Shown here one piece after another: positions 35,059 through 43,218 of a stretch of DNA of 64,000 nt. The stretch's first letter is position 1, and each line of letters opens with the position of its first letter. Made by a program: the position numbers and the translations under genes. Origin of the DNA: Cellulosimicrobium sp. Marseille-Q4280. Lineage in GTDB: Bacteria; Actinomycetota; Actinomycetes; Actinomycetales; Cellulomonadaceae. Under the pieces are notes generated by a model. That model ran no database searches and was not told where the DNA came from. It saw nothing but the letters and a program-made list of their open reading frames with translations. The stretch is from assembly GCF_943181405.1 (NCBI RefSeq), contig NZ_CALPBY010000002.1, positions 496,001 to 560,000 of the forward strand, written 5' to 3'.

Positions 35059-35064
35059 TAGGCT
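35059..35064 (+). promoter_or_regulatory. Candidate -10 element (TAGGCT) of a leaderless transcript
   Basis: TAGGCT fits TAnnnT and ends 6 bases before the GTG at 35071, which lacks any ribosome-binding site. Confidence 0.5.
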
Positions 35065-35070
35065 CGTCGG

Positions 35071-35517
35071 GTGGCTACCTTCTCCGCCGTGACCCGCCAG
35101 CACATCCTCTCCGCGATCGCCGAGTACGACGACCGCGGGGCCGAGAACTTCCTCGGCGTCTACGGGTTCACGCCGTCGGTGCGCGAGACCTTCGACCACG
35201 AGGACCGGACGTACGACTCGAAGGCGGTCCTCGGCGTCGCGCACAAGAACGCGACCGGCCGGGCGGCGACGGCCGAGGAGCTCGACGGCGGCAGGATCGA
35301 CGCGACGACGATCCTGCGCAAGCACGGCTTCGAGGCGTACGGCCCCGCTGCCCCGACGCCGCCTCCTGTGCAGCGTGCCCGACGCGCTCCGTCGAGCACG
35401 CCGCGGGCACGCACGACCACGCCCCGCCGCGCCGCGGAGCCCGAGAGGCCCGCGCCCATCTGCCCCACGTGCTTCATGACGCTCCCTGCGACCGGCATCT
35501 GCGACAGCTGCGGCTGA
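35071..35517 (+). CDS. ScoMcrA-like N-terminal head-domain protein with C-terminal zinc ribbon
   Basis: A 148-residue protein. Residues about 5-92 ([51 protein letters not shown]) match the head domain found at the N-terminus of the type IV restriction enzyme ScoMcrA. A Pro/Arg/Thr-rich linker (about 94-128) leads to a C-terminal CPTC...CDSCG zinc ribbon. No SRA, HNH or other nuclease domain is present, so it is not a restriction enzyme by itself. The GTG start at 35071 follows a TAGGCT element by 6 bases, suggesting a leaderless message. Confidence 0.8.
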   Translation: MATFSAVTRQHILSAIAEYDDRGAENFLGVYGFTPSVRETFDHEDRTYDSKAVLGVAHKNATGRAATAEELDGGRIDATTILRKHGFEAYGPAAPTPPPVQRARRAPSSTPRARTTTPRRAAEPERPAPICPTCFMTLPATGICDSCG

Positions 35518-36043
35518 GCCTTCCCGCGCACGAGGAGAGGTGTGGTGTAGTCTGGGAGTCGCGCTCGGGTCGCGGGACATGCTCCTGCGACGTCCTGCGT
35601 TCCTCAGCTCCGACGCGAGGACGTGCGCGCCGAGCAGCAGAAGCTGCCACCGACGATCTCCGCCCACCACTGAGCGCGGAGCGAGAGCAGAGAACATCAC
35701 CACCTCCACCCTTGTACACCCCACGACTGCTTCTGCCGTCGTGGGCACCGCCCGACCCCAGCCCGTGCTGAGCCGCGTCGACGACGACCTGTGGGTCGCC
35801 ACGTCCGACGGCGAGTACGCCGGCATGGTCACCCGGCTCCCCGACGGATTCCAGGTGCACGACCGCTACACGCGGCCGACGACCGTGGTGACCGCGCTCG
35901 AGCAGGCGACCAGACACCTCGCGGCACCGACCGCGAGCCCGGCCGGATCGTCCCGATCCCGCCTCCACACCCGTCAGCGCCCCACAAGGCGTGACAAGCG
36001 GACCCACGTTCGTGGGACGCACGTTTCAACGAGAGAAGACATC
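35518..36043 (+). other. 526-bp leader of cspA with a stop-free, coding-like frame
   Basis: No separately terminated gene is evident here. A frame without stops runs from about 35540 into cspA in phase. Its middle part (about 35741-35925) has strong G/C third positions and a protein-like sequence ([20 protein letters not shown]), whereas the last 100 bases look untranslated. CCCACG/CGTGGG at 36003-36016 forms a small hairpin 28 bases before the cspA ATG. Long structured leaders are usual for cold-shock genes; a small unannotated protein, possibly frameshifted, is the alternative. Confidence 0.5.
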
Positions 36044-36247
36044 ATGGCTACTGGCACCGTGAAGTGGTTCAACGCCGAGAAGGGCTTCGGCTTCATCGCC
36101 CCCTCGGACGGCACCGCCGACGTGTTCGCCCACTACAGCGAGATCGCGGCCACCGGCTTCCGCTCGCTCGAGGAGAACCAGAGCGTCTCGTTCGACGTCA
36201 CCCAGGGCCCCAAGGGCCCCCAGGCGACGAACATCCAGCCTCTGTGA
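36044..36247 (+). CDS. cspA: Cold-shock protein (CspA family)
   Basis: A 67-residue single cold-shock domain. RNP1 is KGFGFIA (residues 14-20) and RNP2 is VFAHYSEI (27-34), the RNA/DNA-binding aromatic surface. These proteins melt RNA structure and act as chaperones for transcripts. GAGAGAAG lies upstream of the ATG, and a 12-bp-stem terminator lies 43 bases after the stop. Its frame is open upstream without a stop, so an N-terminally extended form is formally possible. Length and start match the family exactly. Confidence 0.97.
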   Translation: MATGTVKWFNAEKGFGFIAPSDGTADVFAHYSEIAATGFRSLEENQSVSFDVTQGPKGPQATNIQPL

Positions 36248-36290
36248 CACCCGGGCCCTCGTCGCCCACGGCGTCGAGGGTCTGACCGAC

Positions 36291-36317
36291 GAAGGGCCGC
36301 GCAGCGCGCGGCCCTTC
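36291..36317 (+). terminator. Strong hairpin terminator after cspA
   Basis: GAAGGGCCGCGC and GCGCGGCCCTTC form a perfect 12-bp stem with a 3-base loop, 43 bases after the cspA stop and 60 bases before the next gene. No T-run follows, as is common in high-GC actinobacteria. Confidence 0.85.
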
Positions 36318-36377
36318 TGCGTCCCCCGAGACGTCCCCGCTTGACCCTGACGCGACGTCAGGCTCCAGGGTGGTCGC

Positions 36378-36884
36378 ATGACCGACACCTACCCTGCCTT
36401 CGACATCAGCCCCGTGCCCGAGCCGTCCGAGGACGCCACGGCTCCGGAGCACTTCCGCGGCATCTACGGCATGCCCCAGTTCGTCACCGTGCCGACGGCG
36501 GACCTCGCAGCGTCCGTCGACTTCTGGACCCGCGGTCTCGGCTTCTTCGAGCTGTTCGCGGTCCCGGACCAGATCGTCCACCTGCGCCGCTGGGCGTTCC
36601 AGGACGTCCTGCTCGTCCCGGGCACGCCGCCCGCCGAGGCGCCCGCGCTCACCGTGAGCTTCTCGTGCGTGCTCGGCCAGGTCGACGCGATCGCCACCAC
36701 GTGCGAGGGGCTCCGCCCCGGCTCGGTCACCGGACCGCGCGCGATGCCGTGGAACTCGGTCGAGGTCGAGGTCCGCACACCCGAGAACGCCCGGGTGATC
36801 ATGACGGCCGCGAAGCCGCTCGAGCCCGAGAGCGCCGAGGCCCGGTTCCTGCGCGACATCGGCATCGAGGCGCCGGACCGGTGA
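36378..36884 (+). CDS. VOC-family (glyoxalase/bleomycin-resistance fold) protein
   Basis: A 168-residue protein. After an about 30-residue N-terminal tail, the VOC fold starts at MPQFVTVPTADLAASVDFWTRGLGFFELF, the usual beta-alpha opening, and ends in VEVRTPENARVIMTAAKPL. Family members are metalloenzymes or drug-binding resistance proteins. It lies 20 bp before a MerR/TipA-like regulator on the same strand, so the pair may be an operon responding to a small molecule. No metal ligand set can be assigned with certainty. Confidence 0.88.
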   Translation: MTDTYPAFDISPVPEPSEDATAPEHFRGIYGMPQFVTVPTADLAASVDFWTRGLGFFELFAVPDQIVHLRRWAFQDVLLVPGTPPAEAPALTVSFSCVLGQVDAIATTCEGLRPGSVTGPRAMPWNSVEVEVRTPENARVIMTAAKPLEPESAEARFLRDIGIEAPDR

Positions 36885-36904
36885 GCCCTGCGACACTGGG
36901 CGGC

Positions 36905-37810
36905 ATGACGTCCGACGCCGCGGCGACCCGCCGCCACGACGAGACCGGCGACGGCCGCACCGTCGGCGAGGTGGCCGCGGCGGTCGGCGTCACCGTCCGG
37001 ACGCTCCACCACTGGGACGCCGTGGGCCTCGCCCGTCCGTCGGCGCGCACGTCGGCCGGGTACCGGCTCTACACCGGGCCCGACGTCGCGCGCCTGCGCC
37101 GCGTCGTGGCGTACCGCGAGCTGGGGGTGTCCCTCGAGCACATCCCGGGCCTCCTCGACGCCCCCGCGGACGACGCGGTCGCGACCCTGCGGCGCGAGCG
37201 CACGCTCCTGGGCGAGCGCATCGCCGCGCTGCAGCGGACCGCCGCGGCGCTCGACCGGCTCGTCGACGCGCGCGAGCGCGGTCTGCTGCTCTCCCCCGCC
37301 GAGCAGGTCGCGATCTTCGGCGAGAGCTGGCAGCCGTCCTGGGCACGCGAGGCGCGCGAGCGCTGGGGAGAGACCGCGCAGTGGGCGCAGTACGCCGAGC
37401 GCTCCGCGGACCGCACGCCCGACGACTGGCGGCGCGTCGCCGCCGAGGTCGCGTCCCTCGACGAGGCCCTCGCCGCCGCGTGCCGCGACGGTGTCCCGCC
37501 GGGCAGCGAGCGTGCGCACGTGCTGGCGGAGCGGCACCGGGCGTCGATCGGGACGTACTTCGACTGCTCGCACGCCATGCACGTCTGCCTCGGGCGCACC
37601 TACACCGACGACCCGGGGTTCAGGGCGCACTACGACGCGCTCGCGCCGGGGCTGGCGGCGTGGCTGCGCGCGGCCGTCGAGGACAACGCCCGGGAGCACG
37701 GCGTCGACCCCGCGACGGCGAGCTGGCCCGGGTCGCACGCGCCGAGCGAGATCAGCGCTGATGACGGTGACACGCATCATCGGGCGCCCGGCGGCTCTCC
37801 CTCTCCCTAG
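36905..37810 (+). CDS. MerR-family regulator with TipAS-like C-terminal domain
   Basis: A 301-residue regulator. Residues about 19-88 form the MerR winged helix (RTVGEVAAAVGVTVRTLHHWDAVGL; SAGYRLYTGPDVARLRRV) followed by the dimer helix (about 90-125). The C-terminal part (about 160-275) has the TipAS pattern, WGETAQWAQY and YFDCSHAMHVCLGRTYTDDPGFRAHYD. TipAS domains bind thiopeptide antibiotics and other ligands and lead to activation of resistance genes. An about 30-residue charged tail follows. The VOC gene upstream is a likely target. The ATG at 36905 is the only sensible start. Confidence 0.92.
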   Translation: MTSDAAATRRHDETGDGRTVGEVAAAVGVTVRTLHHWDAVGLARPSARTSAGYRLYTGPDVARLRRVVAYRELGVSLEHIPGLLDAPADDAVATLRRERTLLGERIAALQRTAAALDRLVDARERGLLLSPAEQVAIFGESWQPSWAREARERWGETAQWAQYAERSADRTPDDWRRVAAEVASLDEALAAACRDGVPPGSERAHVLAERHRASIGTYFDCSHAMHVCLGRTYTDDPGFRAHYDALAPGLAAWLRAAVEDNAREHGVDPATASWPGSHAPSEISADDGDTHHRAPGGSPSP

Positions 37811-37874
37811 GAGCACACAGCCCCGCCCGCGCGGAGAACGACCTCGGCGCGGTTCTCCGGAGAAGGAGACGGTC

Positions 37875-39212
37875 ATGGTCGAGAAGAAGGCTCCGGCAGG
37901 CGGACGGTCCGGCGGCGCGAAGAGCCGGCGCACGACGGCGGGCAGATCGCCGGGCGTCGGGGAGCACCTGTCCTGCGAGCAGGCGGCCGGACCGGTCGGC
38001 GGTACCGCGCTCATCGACGGCTACGGCTTCGCGTCGATGCCGGTGGTGTGGGCCGAGGTCGACGGGCTCGCGGTCGTCGAGGGCGACATCGTCATCGGCA
38101 CCGTCGAGGAGGCGAGGGCGCGGGACATCGCGACGCTGACGTCGGACGAGGACACCGACGTCGCGCACGCCGTGGGGATCAGCGGGGCCCAGTTCCGCTG
38201 GCCGAACGGCGTCGTCCCGTTCGAGATCGACGGCGCGCTCACCAACCCGTCGCGCGTGCACAACGCGATCGCGCACTGGCACGCCAAGACCCCGCTGCGT
38301 CTCGTCCCGCGCAACGGCGAGGGCGACTTCGTCCGGTTCGTGGGCGGTGGCGGCTGCAGCTCGGCCGTCGGGCGCCGCGGCGGGCGGCAGGACATCACGC
38401 TCGGCCCCGGCTGCACGGTGGGCAACACGATCCACGAGATCGCGCACGCCGTGGGCCTGTGGCACGAGCAGTCGCGCGAGGACCGCGACGCGTTCGTCCA
38501 GATCAACTTCGCGAACATCGAGGACGGCAAGGCGCACAACTTCAATCAGCACATCAGCGACGGCGACGACCTCGGCGGCTACGACTTCGGCTCGATCATG
38601 CACTACCCGACGACGGCCTTCTCCAAGAACGGTCAGCCGACGATCGTGCCCCTCGCCACCGTCCCGGCGGGGACCGTCATCGGGCAGCGCACGTCGCTCT
38701 CGGCGGGCGACCTCGCGGGCCTCAAGGTCATGTACCCCGGGCTGTCGTGGCCCAAGCCGGTCTTCAAGGACGTCATCAAGGAGCCGATCGGCGACGTCGG
38801 CGAGATCGCGACGATCAAGGAACCGCTCAAGGACGTCAAGGAGCCGTTCAAGGAGATCGTCAAGGAGCCGCGCGACGAGGTGGTCAAGCCGCTGCGCGAC
38901 GTGCTCAAGCCGGTGCGCGACCCCGGCCCGACGATCCGTGAGGTGGTCGAGCCGATCCGCCCCGAGCTCCCGGTCGTCAACCCGGCGCTCGGCAGGTCGC
39001 TCCCGTTCGTGCTCGGCCGCGACAGCGACTTCGTGAGCCGCTACCAGGCGGCGGTCGCGCAGCAGTCGGGCGTGGCGCAGGACGCGGGCGCGGGCACGAC
39101 GTCGGCCGCCGACCTCGCGGTCGTGCTCGCCGAGGTCGTCACGGCGCTCGACGCCGTCCGCGCCTCGGTCGCGGCCCTGGCCGAGCAGGCCGCGGCCGAG
39201 GCCGGGCTCTGA
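37875..39212 (+). CDS. Astacin-family (M12A) metallopeptidase with Lys-Glu-Pro repeat tail
   Basis: A 445-residue protein. The zinc site is HEIAHAVGLWHEQSRED (H187, E188, H191, H197), the full astacin signature, and the Met-turn is SIMHYP (240-245). The catalytic domain spans about 105-290. There is no signal peptide: the N-terminus is MVEKKAPAGGRSGG, unlike typical secreted astacins. Residues about 294-366 form a tail with KEP at 302, 315, 322 and 330 and KP at 338 and 345, each followed by Asp/Glu/Leu. A helical Ala/Val-rich segment (about 405-445) ends the protein. An ATP-grasp gene follows after 12 bp and a YbaY-like gene after that; AGAAGGAG precedes the ATG. Confidence 0.93.
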   Translation: MVEKKAPAGGRSGGAKSRRTTAGRSPGVGEHLSCEQAAGPVGGTALIDGYGFASMPVVWAEVDGLAVVEGDIVIGTVEEARARDIATLTSDEDTDVAHAVGISGAQFRWPNGVVPFEIDGALTNPSRVHNAIAHWHAKTPLRLVPRNGEGDFVRFVGGGGCSSAVGRRGGRQDITLGPGCTVGNTIHEIAHAVGLWHEQSREDRDAFVQINFANIEDGKAHNFNQHISDGDDLGGYDFGSIMHYPTTAFSKNGQPTIVPLATVPAGTVIGQRTSLSAGDLAGLKVMYPGLSWPKPVFKDVIKEPIGDVGEIATIKEPLKDVKEPFKEIVKEPRDEVVKPLRDVLKPVRDPGPTIREVVEPIRPELPVVNPALGRSLPFVLGRDSDFVSRYQAAVAQQSGVAQDAGAGTTSAADLAVVLAEVVTALDAVRASVAALAEQAAAEAGL

Positions 39213-39224
39213 GGGGCACGGACG

Positions 39225-40199
39225 ATGATCCTCGTCGTCAGCTTCCCCGACGACGACCACACGGCCGTCGTGGTCGAGCGCCTGCGGGCGCTCGGCCACG
39301 AGGTCGTCGTGCTCGACACGTCGACCCTGGGAACCACGGGCTCGCTCGAGCTCGCGTACGGGACCGGCGCACCCGCCGCGATGCGGCTCGTCGCCGCGGA
39401 CGGTGAGGGCGACCGGCGCGAGCACGACCTGCGGGAGGCGACGACGGGCTGGTGGCGGCGTCTGCGCGGCACGCCGCCGGACCCGTCGATCACCGACCCG
39501 GCGGCCGCGGGCTTCGCGAGCAGCGAACTCGCCGAGGTGTTCGAGGGCGTCGTCGCGTCGCTGCCGCTCCGCTGGGTCAACGACCCGCGGTCCGACGCCG
39601 ACGCGCACCACAAGCCGTGGCAGTGGGCCGTCGCCGCGGACCTCGGTCTCGCGCTCCCGCGCACGGTCGTCACGCGCGACCCGGCGCAGGCGCACGAGTT
39701 CGTGGCCGCCATGGGACCGGGCCGCGTCGTGACCAAGGCGTTCATCGCGCGTCTCGACGCGTGGCGCGAGACGCACGTGCTGGACGCCGAGGACGTCGAG
39801 CGGCTCGACCAGGTGCGGTTCGCCCCGACGATCCTCCAGGAGTACGTCCCGGGCGTGGACCTGCGCGTCACGATGGTCGACGGCGAGGCGTTCACCACCG
39901 AGATCGACGCGACGGCGACGAGCCTGCCGAGCGACATGCGCATGGTGCTCGACGAGGCGACGGTCCGGCCCGCCACGCTGCCCGCCGCCGTGCTCGCGCA
40001 GGTGCGGGCGCTCATGGACCGGCTCGGGCTGGTCTACGGGGCGGTCGACCTGCGGCGGACGCCCTCGGGCGAGCACGTGTTCTTCGAGGTCAACCCCGCC
40101 GGGCTCTGGCTGTTCTGCGAGCACCTGACAGGACTGCCGATCACGGACGCCGTCGTCGAGGCGCTCGCGTCCCGGGACCGTGTCAGAGTGGTCGCATGA
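39225..40199 (+). CDS. ATP-grasp ligase (MvdC/MvdD-like peptide maturase group)
   Basis: A 324-residue ATP-grasp protein. The N-terminal domain (about 1-110) starts MILVVSFPDDDHTAVVVERL. The ATP-binding part has VVTKAFIARLD, TILQEYVPGVDLRVTMVDGEAF and the terminal metal-binding strand HVFFEVNPAGLWLFCEHLTGLPI. The last motif and the overall order resemble ATP-grasp enzymes that form omega-ester or amide bonds in graspetide (microviridin-type) peptides. It sits 12 bp after the astacin gene and overlaps the next gene by ATGA, so the three form one unit. No short precursor peptide is visible nearby; the repeat tail of the astacin is a possible substrate (inference). Confidence 0.9.
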   Translation: MILVVSFPDDDHTAVVVERLRALGHEVVVLDTSTLGTTGSLELAYGTGAPAAMRLVAADGEGDRREHDLREATTGWWRRLRGTPPDPSITDPAAAGFASSELAEVFEGVVASLPLRWVNDPRSDADAHHKPWQWAVAADLGLALPRTVVTRDPAQAHEFVAAMGPGRVVTKAFIARLDAWRETHVLDAEDVERLDQVRFAPTILQEYVPGVDLRVTMVDGEAFTTEIDATATSLPSDMRMVLDEATVRPATLPAAVLAQVRALMDRLGLVYGAVDLRRTPSGEHVFFEVNPAGLWLFCEHLTGLPITDAVVEALASRDRVRVVA

Positions 40200-40534
40200 C
40201 CACCCTGTTCGGCACGGTCGCGCTCCCCGGCGACTCCCCCGCCGGCGCCGCGACCGTCCGCGTCTCCGTCGAGGACACCACGCTCCAGGACGTCGCGGCG
40301 GTGCGCCTCGCCGAGGCGGTGCTGCCCGGCGTCGACCTCTCCCCCGGCGGTCGGCTGCCGTTCGCGATCGACGTCGACACCGTGCCGCCGGGCGCCACGG
40401 TGCGCGTGCACGTCGACCTGGCGGGCGACGGCGACGTCGCGAGCGGCGACCTGCTGACCGTCCAGGCGGTTCCCGTGGACGTGCTCGGACCGTCGTGGGA
40501 CGCGGCCGGCGAGGTCCCGGTCCGCACGGTCTGA
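40196..40534 (+). CDS. YbaY-like beta-sandwich protein
   Basis: A 112-residue protein resembling the YbaY (type III secretion pilotin-like) domain: LFGTVALPGDSPAGAATVRVSVEDTTLQDVAAVRLAE near the start and PFAIDVDTVPPGATVRVHVDL in the middle. E. coli YbaY is a lipoprotein, but this copy has no signal peptide or lipobox. The ATG overlaps the ATP-grasp stop (ATGA). In this operon it may be a binding partner or a carrier of the modified product. Function unknown. Confidence 0.85.
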   Translation: MTTLFGTVALPGDSPAGAATVRVSVEDTTLQDVAAVRLAEAVLPGVDLSPGGRLPFAIDVDTVPPGATVRVHVDLAGDGDVASGDLLTVQAVPVDVLGPSWDAAGEVPVRTV

Positions 40535-40642
40535 CCGTGCCCGGCCGGTCGGGACCGGCACGCCGTCCGAGGTCCTGCGAGCACACGGGTGATATGTGAC
40601 GCTGTCACACCACACCGTCCCCCCGTCCGCGAAGAGGTCTGC

Positions 40643-41221
40643 ATGTCGCGCACCGCCACCGACCGCCGGGCCTTCACCCCGGCGGACGTCGTGCGCGTCG
40701 CGGCCCTCGTGAGCCTCGTGGTGGGCACGCTCACGCTCGGTGGCATCGCGGGAGCGCTGTTCCTCCTCGTGCTCGGCGGCGTCTCGGTGCCGCGTGCGCT
40801 CGACCTGCCCGCTCCGCTCGACGTCGCGTACGGGGCGTCCTTGATCTTCGCGGCGTGGGCGTCCCAGCTCGAGTGGTACGACGCCGTGGACTGGCTCGAT
40901 CTCGCCGTGCACCTGGTCTGCACGGGACTCATCGCGGCCGTCGCGTACCTCGCGCTGGTCCGCTGGGAGCTGCTGCCGGGCACCGTGGCCACGCCCCCGG
41001 CGCGCGCGTCCGCGGGCGTCGTCGTGGTGACGGCGGGGCTCGGCGCGATCGCGGCGATCCTCTGGGAGGTCGGCGAGTGGGCCGGCCACACCTACCTCGA
41101 CGAGGGCATCGGCGTCGGGTACGACGACACGGTGACGGACCTCGCCGCGGGGCTCCTCGGTGCGCTGATCGCCGGTCTGGTCCTCGCCCGTCGCGAGCGC
41201 CGGCCCGAGGTGCGGTCGTGA
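40643..41221 (+). CDS. Multi-pass membrane protein (DUF2238/YjdF-like)
   Basis: A 192-residue membrane protein with about five hydrophobic segments (14-45, 58-72, 85-108, 120-140, 165-185). AAILWEVGEWAGHTYLDEGIG followed by GYDDTVTDLAAGLLGAL resembles the end of the DUF2238/YjdF family. The ATG at 40643 has GAAGAGG upstream; an earlier in-frame ATG gives a poor N-terminus. Its stop overlaps the start of a glycosyltransferase gene (GTGA), suggesting a shared role in envelope or lipid glycan metabolism, otherwise unknown. Confidence 0.82.
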   Translation: MSRTATDRRAFTPADVVRVAALVSLVVGTLTLGGIAGALFLLVLGGVSVPRALDLPAPLDVAYGASLIFAAWASQLEWYDAVDWLDLAVHLVCTGLIAAVAYLALVRWELLPGTVATPPARASAGVVVVTAGLGAIAAILWEVGEWAGHTYLDEGIGVGYDDTVTDLAAGLLGALIAGLVLARRERRPEVRS

Positions 41222-41988
41222 CGCCCGCCGGCGTGCCGACGGTCTCGGTGGTCGTGCCGGTGCGCGACGACGCCGCGGCGCTCGACCACCTCCTGTCCCT
41301 CCTCGCGCGCCAGACGGTCGCGCCGCTCGAGGTCGTGGTCGTCGACAACGCCTCGTCGGACGACTCGGCCGCCGTCGCGCACCGGTGGGGCGCGGTCGTC
41401 GTGCACGAGCCGCGCGTCGGCATCCCGGCCGCCGCCGCGGCCGGCTACGACACCGCCAAGGGCGACGTCATCGGTCGCCTCGACGCGGACTCGCGGCCCG
41501 ACGCGCGCTGGGTGCAGACCGTCGTCGAGCGCATGGCCGCCGACCCGACGCTCGACGCGATGACCGGGACCGGACGCTTCCACGACCTCCCCGTCGGCGT
41601 GCGGACCGTCGCGTCGGTCGGCTATCTCGGCGCCTACTACCTCTTCACCCACCTCGCGCTCGGGCACACCACGCTCTGGGGCTCGTGCATGGCCGTGCGC
41701 GGCAGCACGTGGGAGGAGGTCCGCGAGCGCGTCGTCCGGGAGGACGCCGAGGTGCACGACGACCTCGACCTCGCGTTCCGGCTCGGCCCGCGCCGTCGGA
41801 CGCGTCTCGTGCGGTCCTGGCGGGTGGGCGTCTCCGCGAGGTCGCTGCGCGGTCGGGGCCAGCGCCGCCGCCGGATGGACCGCGCGTGGAACACCCTGCG
41901 GCTCAACTGGGAGGTGTCGCCGCCGTGGGAGCGCTGGCGCGACCGGTGGGCACCGCGCCCAGCGGCGAGCGGGCGAGACCGCTCCTAG
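41218..41988 (+). CDS. Family 2 glycosyltransferase
   Basis: A 256-residue GT-A glycosyltransferase. The nucleotide-sugar domain starts PTVSVVVPVRDDAAALDHLL; VVDNASSDDS follows, and the DxD motif is RLDADSRPD (about 86-94). The acceptor half has WGSCMAVRGSTW and the ED-type base in VREDAEVHDDLDLAFRLG. A basic Arg-rich C-terminus (about 205-256) may sit on the membrane. No membrane helices. It is translationally coupled to the preceding membrane protein. Sugar and acceptor unknown. Confidence 0.9.
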   Translation: MTPAGVPTVSVVVPVRDDAAALDHLLSLLARQTVAPLEVVVVDNASSDDSAAVAHRWGAVVVHEPRVGIPAAAAAGYDTAKGDVIGRLDADSRPDARWVQTVVERMAADPTLDAMTGTGRFHDLPVGVRTVASVGYLGAYYLFTHLALGHTTLWGSCMAVRGSTWEEVRERVVREDAEVHDDLDLAFRLGPRRRTRLVRSWRVGVSARSLRGRGQRRRRMDRAWNTLRLNWEVSPPWERWRDRWAPRPAASGRDRS

Positions 41989-42024
41989 CGTGGGTCTCCC
42001 TGCCACCCACCGGAACGGTCCCCC

Positions 42025-43218
42025 ATGAGCTCACCCCGCGCGCACGACGTGCTCGTCCTCGGCGGCGGCAACGCCGGCCTGTCCCTCGCCGGTCGCGTGC
42101 GGCGCGACGGCTGCCCTGACGTCGCGGTCGTCGAGCCGAAGGACGTGCACCGGTACCGGCCCCTGCTCTCGTACGTCGCGTCCGGCATGGCGACGCTCGA
42201 CGACCTCAGCCGGCCGCAGGACGACGTCGTGCCCAACGGCGTGCGGCGGTACCCGAGTCCGGTCGTGTCCGTCGACGCCGAGCGCTCCGTCGTGCGCCTC
42301 GCCGACGGGACCGAGCTCGGGTACGGCGACCTCGCGGTGTGCCCGGGGTCGGAGGTCGACTGGGACGCGGTGCCCGGCTCCGAGGAGGCCGTGGGGACGC
42401 CGTCCGCGTCGACGAGCTACCTGCCGGAGCTCGCGGCGAAGACCTGGGACATGCTCTCCGCGCTGACCTCCGGGCGCGCGCTCTTCGCGATCGCGTCGCG
42501 GCACGTGCCGTGCTTCCCCGTGGGGCTCAAGCCGCTGTTCGTCGCCGCCGACCACTGGCGGCGCACGGGCGTGCTCGACGCGATCGACGTCGAGCTCGTC
42601 GTCGAGTCACCGCGGCTCGTCGACGACCCGCGTGCCGAGCGCGAGCTGCTCGCCGCCGCCCAGGACTACGGCGTGCGGATCCGGACGAGCACGACCGTCG
42701 AGTCCGTCGACGCCACCGACCGCACCGCGCGCCTGCGCACGCCCCACGGCGTGGACACGACCCACTACGACGTCCTCTACCTCGCGCCACCGCACCGGGC
42801 GCCGGGCTGGATCGCCGAGAGCGGGCTCGCGACCGCGGCGAGCGACGGCTTCGTCGACGTCGACCCGGCCACGCTGCAGCACCGCAGCTACCCGCGCGTC
42901 TGGGGGCTCGGCGACGCCGCCGCGGTCGACGCGATGCCGTCGGGCGGTGCCCTGCGACGCCAGGTCCCGGTGGTGGCCCGCAACATCCAGGCGCGCCGCA
43001 AGGGCACCTCGATGAGCCGCTACGACGGCTACTCCGTCGCGCCCGTGACGACGTCGCGCAGCGAGCTGCTGCTCGCCGAGTTCGACCGCGAGCGCCGACC
43101 GGAGCCGACGACCCGGCTCGTCGACCTCGCCCGACCGCGCCGCAGCCTCCTGCTGTTCGACCGGTACCTGCAGCCACCGATCTACTGGCGCCGGCTGCTC
43201 CAGGGCAAGGTCTCCTGA
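42025..43218 (+). CDS. FAD-dependent NAD(P)/sulfide:quinone oxidoreductase-like protein
   Basis: A 397-residue type II NADH dehydrogenase/SQR-family flavoprotein. N-terminal FAD motif is VLVLGGGNAGLSLAGRVRR; YRPLLSYVASG is the SQR/NDH-2 signature after the first strand; VWGLGDAAAVDAMPSGGALRRQVPVVARNI is the C-terminal FAD and quinone-side region. Only one clearly placed catalytic-type Cys is seen (HVPCFPVGLKP), so sulfide oxidation with a Cys pair is not proved. The last 37 bp overlap the convergent DUF4334 gene. It may pass electrons from a soluble donor to membrane quinone. Confidence 0.9.
   Translation: MSSPRAHDVLVLGGGNAGLSLAGRVRRDGCPDVAVVEPKDVHRYRPLLSYVASGMATLDDLSRPQDDVVPNGVRRYPSPVVSVDAERSVVRLADGTELGYGDLAVCPGSEVDWDAVPGSEEAVGTPSASTSYLPELAAKTWDMLSALTSGRALFAIASRHVPCFPVGLKPLFVAADHWRRTGVLDAIDVELVVESPRLVDDPRAERELLAAAQDYGVRIRTSTTVESVDATDRTARLRTPHGVDTTHYDVLYLAPPHRAPGWIAESGLATAASDGFVDVDPATLQHRSYPRVWGLGDAAAVDAMPSGGALRRQVPVVARNIQARRKGTSMSRYDGYSVAPVTTSRSELLLAEFDRERRPEPTTRLVDLARPRRSLLLFDRYLQPPIYWRRLLQGKVS

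Noticed and set aside
36003-36016. CCCACG/CGTGGG hairpin before cspA as a terminator
   Set aside because: It is too short and lies just before the ribosome-binding site, so it is more likely part of the cold-shock leader structure.
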